Of a stretch of DNA of 64,000 nucleotides, positions 1-10,902 are shown one piece after another. The notes beneath the pieces were generated by a model. The model was given only the letters and a program-made list of their open reading frames with translations, had not been told where the DNA came from and made no database searches. The DNA is from Xestospongia muta (taxonomy: Eukaryota; Porifera; Demospongiae; Haplosclerida; Petrosiidae). Where the stretch lies: positions 1,726,144 through 1,790,143 of the forward strand of contig OY848924.1 in the NCBI GenBank assembly GCA_963693285.1, in the 5' to 3' direction. Positions within the stretch are counted from its first letter, which is position 1. Each line of letters starts with the position of its first letter. The position numbers were made by a program, and so were the translations under genes.

Positions 1-485
1 AGTATAGAGTTAGTAACAGTTTAAAAATATAATGTGTACATAAATGAAGTAATGACTTTGTTCATGACAGATTTACTCTAATTCTTTGTCTATTACAGCA
101 ATACAACAATATTGTTTATTTAAATATCTAGAAATAGTAAGTTTATAACATATAATAAAACTATATATTGCACTATAGATTCTTATACTACACAGTGGCT
201 TTGAGTATGACACTTGCTTTTCAACTGTTGCTATCTACAAACAAGCTATTTCAATGTCCTAGTGTTTTCATCATCATATTACAATGTCATGACATATATA
301 GTATAGCTCCTTAGATTGAGTTTTTTATGTCAATCAAAAAACTTTATATTTCAAAGCATTAAACCTTATATATAGGTGACTACTCATGAAAATAGTATAT
401 TGTTTATAAATGAACTTATAATTGTCCAATTAATGAGCTACCTTTTATAACAAAGACTCACTTATTATAATAAGGGATAACTTAC

Positions 486-584
486 AAAATCCACCTCTTT
501 AGCACTCAAATTAGCATTTTTCATTAAAGCTTCTTTCACTTTATCTGCTAGTCCTTTTATAGCGGCTGCTAACATAATTTCATC
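486..584 (-). CDS. Exon 4 of left ankyrin gene
   Basis: 99 bp, 33 residues, phase 0, GTAAG donor and TTCTTAG acceptor. Reads DEIMLAAAIKGLADKVKE then ALMKNANLSAKEVDF; counterpart of exon 62536-62631 in the large gene. Confidence 0.7.
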
Positions 585-2414
585 CTAAGAAATCATATTA
601 AGTAAATACAAATAAATGAAATAATATACGACATAATAAATATTATATATATATATATATATTACAGATATACAAAGATTTTCAGTAGGTCATTCCAGGA
701 CAGCCTGAACACTACAGAAATACTTTCTTAGTGCTAAGGTGCTTAACAATATCTATTTACTTTAATTTCCTAATTTTTATGTGGCATAATTTAGCTTTGC
801 AATTAGGTATAAGATAAGGTAACAAAGTATGCATACTGTTCCCTCCAATATTACATCAAAACTAATAATAGCATTAGTAGCATTTTAATTATGAAATTTG
901 TCAGAAATAAATCTGGATATGCACTGTAAAAATTAATAAGCCATTTTAACAATTAATTTGTACCTGAAATTGGTGGATTACTATGAAATCTAGAATTTAT
1001 GTAAACTACTCACTGTATAATTTATTGGTATGTAATACAAAGTCAATTAGCAACAATACTGGACCTTAGTGTTACATGATATGCTTTAAACTAATGTCTT
1101 ATGATAGTTATAAGCTATAAAAACCATTGTTAAAGAACAGTCTTGTAGAGAAAACAGAACAAAGCTACATAACAATTATGTCAGCAAAGGTCATGATACT
1201 TATCCATTAAGTACATGTTATGTGTATAAGGACTTTGGCAATAAATAGCAGGTATACTTTAATGTAAGTATGTACATGTATATAATATCAATGTAATGGA
1301 CAAATGGTTGAGTTATACTAAATATTGACCTCAACTACATACATGTATACACTTACATAATCAGGAGTAGCACCTGCATTTTCTAAGAGTTGTACTATTG
1401 TGTTATGACCTTTGATGTAAGCTATAGTATGAGGTGTTGCTTTTGTGGAACAATGACTAAAAGTATTTAGAATCTATGTAACAAAAAAAGACATTTTAAT
1501 AATATTAAAATGTCTTTTTTTGTTACATAGATTCTATCAATCAAACACTTGAGTTATATTGATCTCAGCTACATACATGTATACACTTACAGAACAATGA
1601 CTAACACCTATGTTTGCAGTTTGTGTTACATAACCTCCTTTATTATAACTAATCTATATAATAAAAAAGACATTTTAATATATGAAATAAAATCCAATTC
1701 CATATCTGTGTATACACAATACAAGCTATTATTTTATATTGACATGTATCATTAATTAAGACATAAATATCACACAATATAATGGATTTCATTAAATTAA
1801 ATTACACGAGAATATTAAAATACTACACACAAATAATAACAGGAAATTAAGGCTAAATTAATAGGATCTTACCGCATAGCAATATTTCAAGTTTGCTCCT
1901 TTCTGAAGTGCTTGTTTGACTCTCTCTAAATGTCCATCTCTAGCAGACTCCCAAAGTTTATAGTCCTATATAATAATAAAACAAGTCATTACATTTAAAA
2001 CTAGTAAATTATACACAACTACATGTATTATATGAGACTAATAAAACTATAGAACAGTTTAAATACACAATACAAAATGTGACAATATTTATATATAAAG
2101 AACATGATGTACTTAGGATTATGTTCTCTATTTTAATAATACTTTATAACATTATTGAAGAATTTACTACCTGTAAAATAATTAATAACGGTAATTAGAT
2201 ACTAAAACAATTTACGAGGGAACATTAACAGTTATTTGACAATATATTGTAATACATTAAGTGTGTCAGCCATTTTGCCATGTCTTTCTCTACATATAAA
2301 CCATACCATACTTAATAATAATACATGTAATATATTGATAGTACACTAACACATGTAGTATACTGGATTAGTTACTAATACACTTACAATATAATGTGAT
2401 AGTTGAACTGCCAT
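486..2414 (-). CDS. 5' part of an ankyrin-repeat gene, continues off the left edge
   Basis: Five exons on the minus strand can be joined in phase 0: 2388-2414, 1873-1965, 1591-1653, 1357-1473 and 486-584 (133 residues in the window). All have GT-AG boundaries. The start is the ATG at 2414, giving MAVQLSHYI before the first donor. Exon 2 reads DYKLWESARDGHLERVKQ and the last reads DEIMLAAAIKGLADKVKE, both ankyrin-like. The order and sequence match exons 63722-63817, 63432-63542 and 62536-62631 of the large gene, so the two genes are tandem paralogues in the same orientation. By analogy the missing 3' part should carry more ankyrin repeats and perhaps Roc-COR and death-fold domains, but none of that is visible here. 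It could also be a truncated copy. Confidence 0.65.
638..662. repeat. (AT)n microsatellite
   Basis: An uninterrupted run of alternating TA lies in the intron upstream of exon 486-584. Confidence 0.85.
1357..1473 (-). CDS. Probable exon 3b of left ankyrin gene
   Basis: 117 bp, 39 residues, phase 0. The second half (TPHTIAYIKGHNTIVQLL, then ENAGATPDY) matches the paralogue at 63432-63542. The first residues ILNTFSHCSTKA are specific to this copy and repeat SHCS from exon 3a. Its acceptor lies inside the palindrome at 1469-1535, whose arm supplies a T-rich tract and TACATAG. Confidence 0.5.
1469..1535. repeat. Perfect palindrome, 33-bp arms, 1-bp loop
   Basis: The arm starting agaatctatgtaacaaaaaa at 1469 is repeated exactly on the other strand ending at 1535. 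Both arms resemble the intron end next to the paralogous exon (tatataataaacaaagacat at 63543 onward), so it looks like an inverted duplication of local intron sequence rather than a transposon. Confidence 0.9.
1591..1653 (-). CDS. Probable exon 3a of left ankyrin gene (split repeat)
   Basis: 63 bp, phase 0 at both ends, GTAAG donor and a tattatatag acceptor matching the acceptor of the paralogous exon 63432-63542. Reads ISYNKGGYVTQTANIGVSHCS minus the last residue limit: start ISYNKGGYVT, end GVSHCS. YVT and the intron flank correspond to the start of the intact paralogous exon, so this looks like the first part of an ankyrin repeat that is now split. Confidence 0.4.
1873..1965 (-). CDS. Exon 2 of left ankyrin gene
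   Basis: 93 bp, 31 residues, phase 0 at both ends. Begins DYKLWESARDGHLERVKQ and ends KGANLKYCYA, an ankyrin-type helix pair. It aligns residue by residue with the exon at 63722-63817 (DRELWESSRNGNVENVKQ). Confidence 0.75.
2388..2414 (-). CDS. Exon 1 of left ankyrin gene (MAVQLSHYI)
   Basis: Nine codons from an ATG at 2414 to a consensus GTAAG donor; ends in phase 0 and joins exon 1873-1965. The frame stays open upstream of the ATG, so a coding upstream extension cannot be excluded. Confidence 0.5.
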
Positions 2415-4266
2415 TGTTAGGAGGCCTGGCAGCCCTTGGCTGGTACTGTTAAGTTGATCTAGTTCTATAATAGAACATTAGATATCAATGTATATATATC
2501 AGTTATACTATAATGTATTATATATATCACTTTATACAACAAAGACAATAAACTGTATAATCTTCATTTATTGTCATTGTACAATCATATACAACATGAT
2601 CATGTCAACATCATCTCAAGTACAATATCTTAAACATTGAAACAAATAAAGAGACTTTTTTCAATCATAGAGTGTTAAAAAGTTGGAACTCCAAAAACAA
2701 ATGAACATAGCTTGTGTTTACACAGCCTTAACTCTTCTGTCTTTGTAATTGTCTGAAATACTCTCTTGTTACCAAAACTAGCTAGAAATACACTAAGTCA
2801 TAGAAAAGAATGTACTTCCTCTTCAATCAAATGTCATAAGAAGTAACATATCTCGTGTATGTAGTCAACAAGTAAACACTGTAGTACTGCAAGTGTTAAC
2901 ATGACCCATGACTCATATTATCTACATACAATACTACTAATTAACTTCTACTTTATATTACTTACCAACTTAGTCACTGGTGTACCGCTTCTCTATCTTT
3001 GGTGGGAAAAAGCGCCATCACGTGATCATTCTGACGTCATAGACGATTTGGGTGAGGCTCAATCCTTTCTAACTACAGGGGCTACCCTCACACTCCTTAT
3101 GCAGACGTAAATGTATTTAATTATAATTACTTCGACAAGTAGACTTTAAATCTGCTTTGGATCAGGTTCAACTCTGCGATTAAAAACAGTATCATTGCTT
3201 TATTTATTTTAAGAGGAATGGTTATTATGAGTCCCCCTCTCTAAATCTGATAATACTAGTCTGATATCTATACTAGACTTGACTACTAATGATTTTATGT
3301 CAATTTTTATATCACAGTCTTTGTTACATACACAAGATGACTAGCTGGTCTTTGATTTCTTTAGTGACTTAACAAATCAAGTGACCTTTGTCCTAACTCC
3401 TCCTCTAATTGAGTCTATAAGAAGTCAGTAGAAATGTATATCTGATTATCATATATATGTAATGTACACTGAAGATGGACACATGTAATAAATAAATACA
3501 TGTATAGTTCAAATTATAAGTCAGTTATATTTGTTTTTCCAATTGTCATGGAAACTACATACAAAAGTTCAGTCAAGAGGATGATCTGTTTATTGGTAAT
3601 TAAATTTTAAGTGAATTCCATCTGTATCTTTAATTAGATCATTACTTGAATCCTTCTTGATAGCAAAGACAAAAATCTACAGAGATAAAGTTCAATTCAT
3701 GAGGTCATATTATCACTATCGCTAATTTAAACTCCATTAAGTTTCTAGATATTGTCATTAGACCTCCATAGGATGGTACTGAGTATAAGAGGTAGTGTCT
3801 ATATTCACTTATACATTGTATTTCTTAATGTATGACACAAGTGACAGGACAGTTACCAGTTACATATGTCCATCCATAACAGATCACTCATTTGATTTTT
3901 ACTGTGTGTGCAATATGGACTCTACTACTAGCTAATCTCTATTGTGTCAAATATGGTCTGAAATATAGCTTTACAGTAAAATTATACCTCAGTATCATGT
4001 ATGGTTTAGTGACCAAAGCAATTATATAAATTATAATAGTGTAAATGTATGATTGAAATGATAATATGTTAGTTTGTAATATGAATTATAAATGTTTGCT
4101 AATTAAAATGTGTAAATAATGTTTACAAATAAATCTTGTGATTCTGATATTCGTTTCATGTACCTTCAGTAGAAGAGGCATCAGTTGTAACAGACCTTAC
4201 AAATTGTACGGCTGGTAATGAACCTTTTGCTTCCTGCTCTTATCTGTGAAATGCTAAAAACAGTTA
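2415..4266. other. Intergenic, nothing clear besides the E-box/CRE pair
   Basis: AT-rich sequence upstream of the left ankyrin gene. Only short chance open frames are present, including one of 69 codons at 2901-3110. No gene, RNA or repeat family recognised. Confidence 0.5.
3019..3039. promoter_or_regulatory. E-box CACGTG and CRE TGACGTCA pair
   Basis: CACGTG (3019-3024) and a perfect TGACGTCA (3032-3039) lie 7 bp apart in a locally GC-richer patch about 600 bp upstream of the ATG of the minus-strand ankyrin gene. Both are classical bZIP/bHLH palindromes. A role as its promoter is inference. Confidence 0.3.
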
Positions 4267-5036
4267 TTACATGTCTATACAAGCTTCAGACTTGGATTCT
4301 CTATGGCCACCAACAGTGTCCACTCTTTCTTTTATTGTTACTAGAGCAGCACCATCTATAAAGAAAAATATACTGAAATAATTCATTCATAATTAATATG
4401 ATAAAATATCTATCTCTCCATTTTATAAACAAATCATTCTGTCCATTTATAATCTGTCCATTATTACTAAAAAATACTCATCTCTCCATCATTTGCTACA
4501 TGTGCAAGTAATTTGTTCTCACTCATTTAACATTTAATCTATTTTAATGTATTATTTACCAAACTATATAACCACACATCACTTCATATCTTCTACTACA
4601 TATAAAGTGTTTTTAATAACTCCTCCTATCTGATTGGTTGGTGGGTCCATCCGATTATGTAACATTAAGTCAAATATTGTACTTGACAACTTACCTTTAA
4701 ATACACAACTCAAATATTGACCAGTAAGTAATAATAAGGAACTAGTATCCATGATCACTTTCTTGTAGACCTGAGGAAATTCAACAAGATTTAAAACAAA
4801 TTAAATATAATCTCTCATTGGTAATCTAGTTTAACTCACATACTTTTTGCTAACTTTTCAACTAGTTCTTTAATGTTTACAGCCTTGAAAGTAGACGCAG
4901 CAAAAATTAGGACGTCCATCAGATCAAAATAAAGTTTAAACTAGTTTGGTCCCACCTACTAATTAATTGCTATGGATACATTTTCTAATTAATGCTCACC
5001 AACAAAGTTAAGGCACGTACTAAAGGTTTCATTCAT
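4267..5036 (-). CDS. Doubtful multi-exon gene, unrecognised
   Basis: Two segments fit each other well: 4695-4770 (VYKKVIMDTSSLLLLTGQ, phase 0 to phase 1, GTAAG donor) and 4267-4355 (phase 1, DGAALVTIKERVDTVGGH, ending CIDM then TAA). Upstream, open segments at about 4840-4935 (MDVLIFAASTFKAVNIKE, followed by a GTGAGT donor) and 5000-5036 (MNETFSTCLNFV, GTGAGC donor) look coding but their phases do not link cleanly. The composition is protein-like and I do not recognise the family. It may be a decayed gene. More weak minus-strand segments lie at 5168-6047. Confidence 0.3.
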
Positions 5037-6075
5037 CTAACATAAAAAGAAGACATAGATGAAGACACTGATGGTCCATTTAATGGAGGAGATATGACTA
5101 GTTCTTCTATTACTATGTGTAACTTACTCTATATTGGTATAGACAGTTCATATATTTATTAGAACTATTATCTGTCTTTGTACATCATTACTCTATCAGA
5201 TAATTGACATATATTATTGTTTGATCCTTTTGTCTTATGATATTTCTCTCTAGGATACTGCAGTGGCTTATATAACCAGTCAATAAACCAGTGGACATGT
5301 GACATTATTAGAACATTATCATTCTTTCCTATTAGGATTACATTGGTTCTACCTGTTGTTGTTATGTTAGACAGGTAAACAATACAAGTTAATAACACAA
5401 GTTAATAACTCATGTTAGACTGGTTAGATTTCTAAATTAGTGTCTTTTATGATAGCCTCCACTGTACATGTGATAGTCACATGATGACACTGAATTATTC
5501 TTCAGATTTGATATTGCCAAACCAACAAGGGCTGTATTATTAAATATTGTCACTTACTCTGAGATGGCTCTATCATCAGGTATCTTCTTTATATAATCAT
5601 TTCATTTTCCACATTATATTTTGTCTATTATAGAACATTGTTTGTCTATCAATATCTTCTATTTACCTCTAGTCTGTCCTCTCTAGCTTTAATATTGTTT
5701 GTTCTAGCTTAATTGGAAGCAACAACAAAAGCATTTTTAGATGAGAGAACTACACTGTTTACTAAGCAACTTAATTTATGGTATGTGAATATATCATCAT
5801 ATCACACAGTCAACCATATACTATTATAATATAGGTAGAACACTAGTAGTTTGGTTTTATCAATGAGTGTCCTTATAGTGGACAGTTTACAAGTACCTGA
5901 AATAGAGTTTCCTTGAATTTTAATTCCATGACTTCCTTTGTTCTTTTCTATAGTCTTGATATATTGAATGATACAAATAGTTCTTCTCCTTAAATTACAA
6001 TTTTCATAACAGTCAGTGATCTCCACTACATTACTAATAGTCAACAAAGCACTCGACTGACTGCTTGGTTAGCGC

Positions 6076-6676
6076 TAGCCTCGTACCCAGGCGTTAGAGT
6101 AGAACGCCTGGTGACTACTGCTTGCGCATGCGCGTAATTATTGAAACATGTTGACATCATAATTACTACTTTTTTAATTAAATGACGAATCGATGGGCTG
6201 GGTTTATAATGATGACGTTACATTCACTACACGAGTTTAAGCATTTGTCGGTTATGCAGTGATTTAGTGGAAGCCAAAAGAGCAACAAACTTGTTCAGTG
6301 CTGTTGGGATGCAAAACAACTGGGTTTCTCGAATAACTTCTTTGCTTGATGCCATCATTTCGAGAGATCATGGTCTCTCTTTATATATTTGTATTAAGTG
6401 CAAACTTCGAATTGTCTCTCTACAGAAATATCTTGCAGACTTAAAGGCATTCAAACAGCTGGTTCCTAGCTTCTTTAGAGCTTACAGTAGACCAGCAGAA
6501 AAGTTTCTATCAGTACTACAAGTAGCCATCATAATTAATCTAACATTGAGGTTAAAGGAATTTTGACGTCATAGTTGACGGAGGATTCCTAGAGTATACT
6601 ATTTTCCAAGAAATCTGTGGAAATTAAACGCATGCGCAAACAGTAGTTACAGGCGTTTAGCCTGGGTACGAGGCTA
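6076..6676. mobile_element. 601-bp MULE-like element with 9-bp target duplication
   Basis: The ends are exact inverted copies for 17 bp (tagcctcgtacccaggc) with weaker similarity for about 40 bp more, including a cgcatgcg core on both sides. It is flanked by GGTTAGCGC at 6067-6075 and 6677-6685. A 9-bp target duplication is typical of Mutator-like elements. No transposase is present; the interior holds a captured-looking ZAD-like open frame. Confidence 0.7.
6240..6566 (+). pseudogene. ZAD-like zinc-finger N-terminal fragment inside the MULE-like element
   Basis: The open frame from 6216 to the TGA at 6566 has no ATG near its start. It reads SICRLCSDLVEAKRATNLF, then about 40 residues later YICIKCKLRIVSLQKYLADL. 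The CxxC...CxxC spacing and the following helix fit the zinc-finger-associated (ZAD-like) domain found at the start of many transposon-related or zinc-finger proteins in sponges and cnidarians. No downstream domains are present, so it is a fragment carried by the element. Confidence 0.45.
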
Positions 6677-6686
6677 GGTTAGCGCT

Positions 6687-8200
6687 TAATGTAAAAAGAA
6701 GCATTTGTCTTAGCTGGTTCTTGGCTGGATGGACACTTGTAAAGATAGATTATAAAGTAAATACATGTATATATGTAAGTAGTTGTGTGGTCTAGTTCAT
6801 GTATGGACTTGAGGGTAAAGGATATATTCCCAAAAAAAGATGAGGTATTAAAAGTCCCTATATCAAATACATGTTTTTAAATTGTGAGTCTCTCTGTATT
6901 GGACAGTTTGAGACATTAGCATGAACTGGTTCAGGACACTGATGAGAGTTCAATATAAACAATGTTCTTAGTTCAGAATATATTACTATGAGAGTAAAAT
7001 GTTTTGAATTAGACAAATATTCAATAAGACATTGTTTTAACAAATTAGAAAGATTAACGTTGTTAAAACTAGACCACCAAATAAACTCTTGTTGAAGAAA
7101 ATGTTGTAGGTTTCTCTTTTTTTCAGAATATCTGTGGAATCTCAATGAAATTAGTTCTACAGATCAAGACAAACCAGTTATACCTCCTAATTTAACCTAA
7201 AATATCTGCACTTTTAAAATCACACTTAAGATGATTCTTTCACATAAACTACTATTTGTGTATTACAGCATTATTTTAAACAAATATGAATTATGATAGA
7301 AACATCTCGTGTATTATTATTAAATTTACATTTTCAAATTGTTGATCAAGTATCTAGGTCCAAAGGTAAGCCAGTCCAATATAACTGTATAACTATTCAA
7401 TTGATTTTAGGTGTGCATTTTAAATGTTGTTTATTGACATCCTATACTATCCACTGTCAGTTTTGTTTTTCATTTTAAAAAAATCATTTGTTTGCTAATA
7501 GTTATGTAATAGACACAGACAAGTATCACACAAATTGTATCCTAAATTGTCTATTTAATGTTACACAGTAGGCATGGCACAAATTTAATGCTATAAAGAT
7601 TCGATCAAATCTACAATTAAAAAAAAGTGAAATACAAATTGTCTGTATTGATAAATACTGAACTTTAAACTTCTTAAATTGTTGACAAACAATTTAAAAG
7701 AAATAAAAATAACTTGATTAAATTAAACAGTGAAACAGAAATTTAGCCATATTCATCAGGTGTGAAAACATCAATCAACACGTGTTCACAATTAGCAAAT
7801 GAACGCGTGATTACCATTATGGCGGGAAAATGTCATTTATCAGCACACGCCTAACAAGAAGAATTTTTTGTAGATTTTAAATAGTTTTTTTGTAAAAAAT
7901 TATTAAAAATCTATTGATTAAAATTAATGTAAAAATTAATGTAATCTGTGTTTTTCTTACCAAACTAAAGGAATAAAAAGTAGAATAGTATTATAAAAAA
8001 TGCATAATATTATAGTTATAAAAAAATTATTGGAAATTTAGTAAGATTGTAATATACAACAACAATTGTAAGTAAACTGATTGTAGTTGAAAGATAGAAA
8101 TTAAATTCTAAACTAGCCATTTTTCAAACAAAGTCTTAAATATTTTGAAACTAAAATCAAGATTGATTTTTGACAAATTTTAGTGAAAATGTTTTTAGAA
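6687..8200. other. AT-rich intergenic sequence, no clear gene
   Basis: Contains a 95-codon minus-strand open frame (6858-7145) with plausible residue composition but no recognisable motif, and no further exons that I can join to it. An E2F-like GGCGGGAAAA lies near 7820. Confidence 0.4.
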
Positions 8201-8209
8201 AATGAATAC

Positions 8210-9225
8210 ATATAGAAAGTAAACGAAAAAATCACAAGTAAAAATAACAACTAAAAATAAAACAAAAAATAACAACTAAAAATAAAATAAAAAATGACAA
8301 CTAAAAATAAAAATAAGTAGTGGAAGAGTCCCCAAGAAGTCCAGTGAAGGTCTCCAATCCAGCAATTGTAGAAAAGAGAAGAAGATAGAGAGTTCCCAAG
8401 AGTCCAGTCAGTCCACAAGTTGAGAACATAGAGGGAGAAAGAGAAGAATAACAACTGGATTACTAAAGAATGGATGAAGGTGGATGGATGGATGGAGAGA
8501 CAGCTCACCTTTCTCACCAGTGCTGCTCCTGCAGGGAAAGAAAAAGAGAGTAGTTATGAACTGATAGTAACAATGAATGGATAGAGAGTGAAGAGAGACA
8601 GAGGAAGTGAAAAGGGACCACCAACCTACACACACACAGCACACACACACACATCCTAGAAGATCAGAGCTTCCCCCCGCCACCTGGCGGCCTTGGATAT
8701 TTAAAAAAATTTTTTTTGAAGGCCGCCAGGCGGCAGGGGGAAGATGATTAATAGGATTTGTATGAGTGTGTGTATAATGTATAGGCTGGATAGCCCAAAA
8801 TAAAAAAAAATAAATAAAAATAAAAAGAAGAGGAAAGAAGGCTTGAAGGAAGAAGACAGAAGAGACCAGGCAGGAGAGCAACTCATCTTTTACATCCAGA
8901 GAACAGTCAAAACATCAGAGAACGTCAGAGAACAGTCTAAACATCAGAGAACATCAGACAACTTCCAAATAGAGTCCTGTAGAAACGAAGAGAAAAGTCA
9001 ATTAGCGAACTGATTAATAAAAACAAATATTAAAAAGAACAAGAAATAAAAAATAAAAAATAACAGAAAAGAAAATGAAAAGGATGATCATAACTGAATG
9101 AAATGATGTCCAGCGAAGAGGAGAGATCCAACGACGAACGAAGAGACGAGTCGTGAAGAGAGTCGAAGTGGAGAACGATGAGACGGGTCGTAGCGATGAA
9201 GACCCACGGGGGTCTGTACACTAAT
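8210..9225. other. Purine-rich low-complexity block with tandem repeats and a GC-rich hairpin
   Basis: The plus strand is strongly biased to A and G for about 1 kb. Included are repeated 'aaaataaaacaaaaaataac' type units (8240-8310), a GGATGGATGG run (8477-8495), CA-rich runs (8628-8652), the hairpin 8670-8743 and 19-25 bp repeats of a 'catcagagaac' motif (8890-8960). Open frames on the opposite strand are therefore rich in F, L, S and look like composition artefacts. Confidence 0.6.
8670..8743. repeat. GC-rich inverted repeat, 25-bp arms
   Basis: The arms 8670-8694 and 8719-8743 pair with two mismatches (cttccccc.gcc.cctggcgg); the loop is AT-only. It stands out sharply from its AT-rich surroundings and may be a foldback element. 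Confidence 0.8.
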
Positions 9226-9315
9226 ATAAGCTTGCAAAATGGAGTCCTTTTATGTTTTCAAGACATCTCTGTCATACTTCATTTCGACAAACACAAGGCA
9301 CCAACTCGTGACAAT

Positions 9316-9327
9316 TTGGCGGGAAAA
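9316..9327. promoter_or_regulatory. E2F-like site
   Basis: TTTGGCGGGAAA matches the E2F consensus. A second, weaker copy (ATGGCGGGAAAA) lies near 7818. The pair brackets the purine-rich block. No adjacent gene start was identified. Confidence 0.25.
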
Positions 9328-9765
9328 CCTCACCACGCGTGACCAACATTATTGGATTTTTAATTGATCTTATTAACAATTAATTAAAAGTTTTCTAATT
9401 ACATTAAAATATTACAGTACTTAATCTATTCTACCTCCAAAATTGTTAACAACAAGTATAACAGCTTCATCTTCGTAATGTAATGTCAAAAACAATATTG
9501 ACTGAAACAATTAAACAATTAGAGATAAAGCAGATTTATATAACTTCAGTGACGGTTTTTGATCAGCATTGATATCTGTCAACAGCTGACAATATTATGT
9601 ATTCCTTTCAACCTATTGTACCAACCTGGTTTGCTAGTTAGCTTGTAATTCTGTGACCAAGCCCACTGATCAATTAGAAGAAAATAATCAACAAAGAATG
9701 TGAACTGATATAATGTTTTTAATGAGTCCAAGTTACATGAAATATCTGTATACATAATGTTACTG

Positions 9766-10677
9766 TCATAGAGACTCTATGTCCAGTTCTGCTACCATAT
9801 CAGATATGTTGGATCCATTTTTATCTTTTGTAACAGACTTCTCAAATGCTACATTCTAATGGACAAGAAGAATGCCATTAGTTAAATATTAGTTATTTAT
9901 CATGTTATTTACAATCATGTGTCTCAACATTTATCTAACTTTAATTTTTAACAATACCATATAGCGGGTTATATTGGCAGTGAATCAAATTGGCATAATG
10001 ACAGTCAGTGATAAGAACGTCAAATAAAAAACTGTCAATAATAATTATTGTGTCATGTTTCTGGACATGATCCTCTATATAGTATGAACAGAAGTATGGT
10101 ATTACTGAAATATTTCTTCAAAGCTTGTGAAAGTTGCCATATTTGGTAAAAGGAGTGTGTATCTTTATCATCTAAAGAAGTAAAACAGACTAACAAGAGA
10201 GTTAAACTGTCATTCTCCTCAATTGTACATTATTACGCTTCATCAAGTATGAATGTCCAAATGCTATTATACATATGGTGATCTTGTACACAACTAGCTA
10301 TCTCTTGAGAATCCATCAGTCACTATATCATTTTGAGTTTATTGTTATGTTATTTCACATGGCAACGCCAAGATCACAGTACTGCCCACTCTTCATTAAT
10401 TTGGTGTTTTTAATAAAACTGTAAATTATAATTATGGCAATTTTTAATTTTGCTTGTTTTAATAACAAACTGTTAAATTTTATGACCACCAATAAAAGCC
10501 ACTATACAGTATATTAAAACTAATAAGACATGTTCATGCAGACTGAAACAGGTTATACATTGGTTACTATATTGGGTCTCCAGACATACCTTCCCTTTGT
10601 GCTTTAGCTATTATCAAGTCAACAATGTCTCTGTGTATTTTATTGTATGCATCTTCTTCACATCAACGAGTTATTTC
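9766..10677 (-). CDS. Doubtful three-exon gene fragment, unrecognised
   Basis: Three minus-strand segments look like exons. 10590-10677 ends NKIHRDIVDLIIAKAQRE at a GTATG donor in phase 1. 10106-10171 enters in phase 1 (DDKDTHSFYQIWQLSQALKK) and leaves at GTAATA. 9766-9855 reads NVAFEKSVTKDKNGSNI then MVAELDIESL and a stop. The first has an in-frame TGA near its 5' end and the last does not match in phase, so this is either decayed or wrongly joined. Confidence 0.25.
10233..10316 (-). pseudogene. Short fragment resembling a HIRAN-like transposon-associated protein N-terminus
   Basis: A 27-codon frame, MDSQEIASCVQDHHMYNS then IWTFILDEA and stop. It resembles the 'G-[FY]-H-[VI]-Y-x-x-[VI]-W' start common in transposon-linked proteins of sponges and cnidarians. 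It stops before the rest of the domain. Resemblance is from memory of the motif only. Confidence 0.25.
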
Positions 10678-10902
10678 CTAATATGGAAATAAGATTTAGT
10701 TAATATCAACGGAAAACTACCTCAACAGAACAAGTATTATTTACATGTGATTCTATTCTAATTCATATCGTAGGACAGGTTTCGATTGTGCAGTTAAACA
10801 AATGTGAATAATGCTATAGAAGCCATATTGCGAATCTAACGATAGCGCAATGCTAGACGGCATAACAGCACGATCCTCAGGAGTAAAAGATGTGTTGTAC
10901 TT

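Noticed and set aside
6858..7145. 95-codon minus-strand frame as a gene
   Set aside because: No motif, no joining exons and no paralogous copy in the window; kept only as a remark.
8408..8881. 157-codon minus-strand open frame and overlapping frames at 8251-8517 and 8701-8886
   Set aside because: Composition (F, L, S, H-T-H-T runs) follows directly from the purine-rich plus strand and the CA repeat; no domain.
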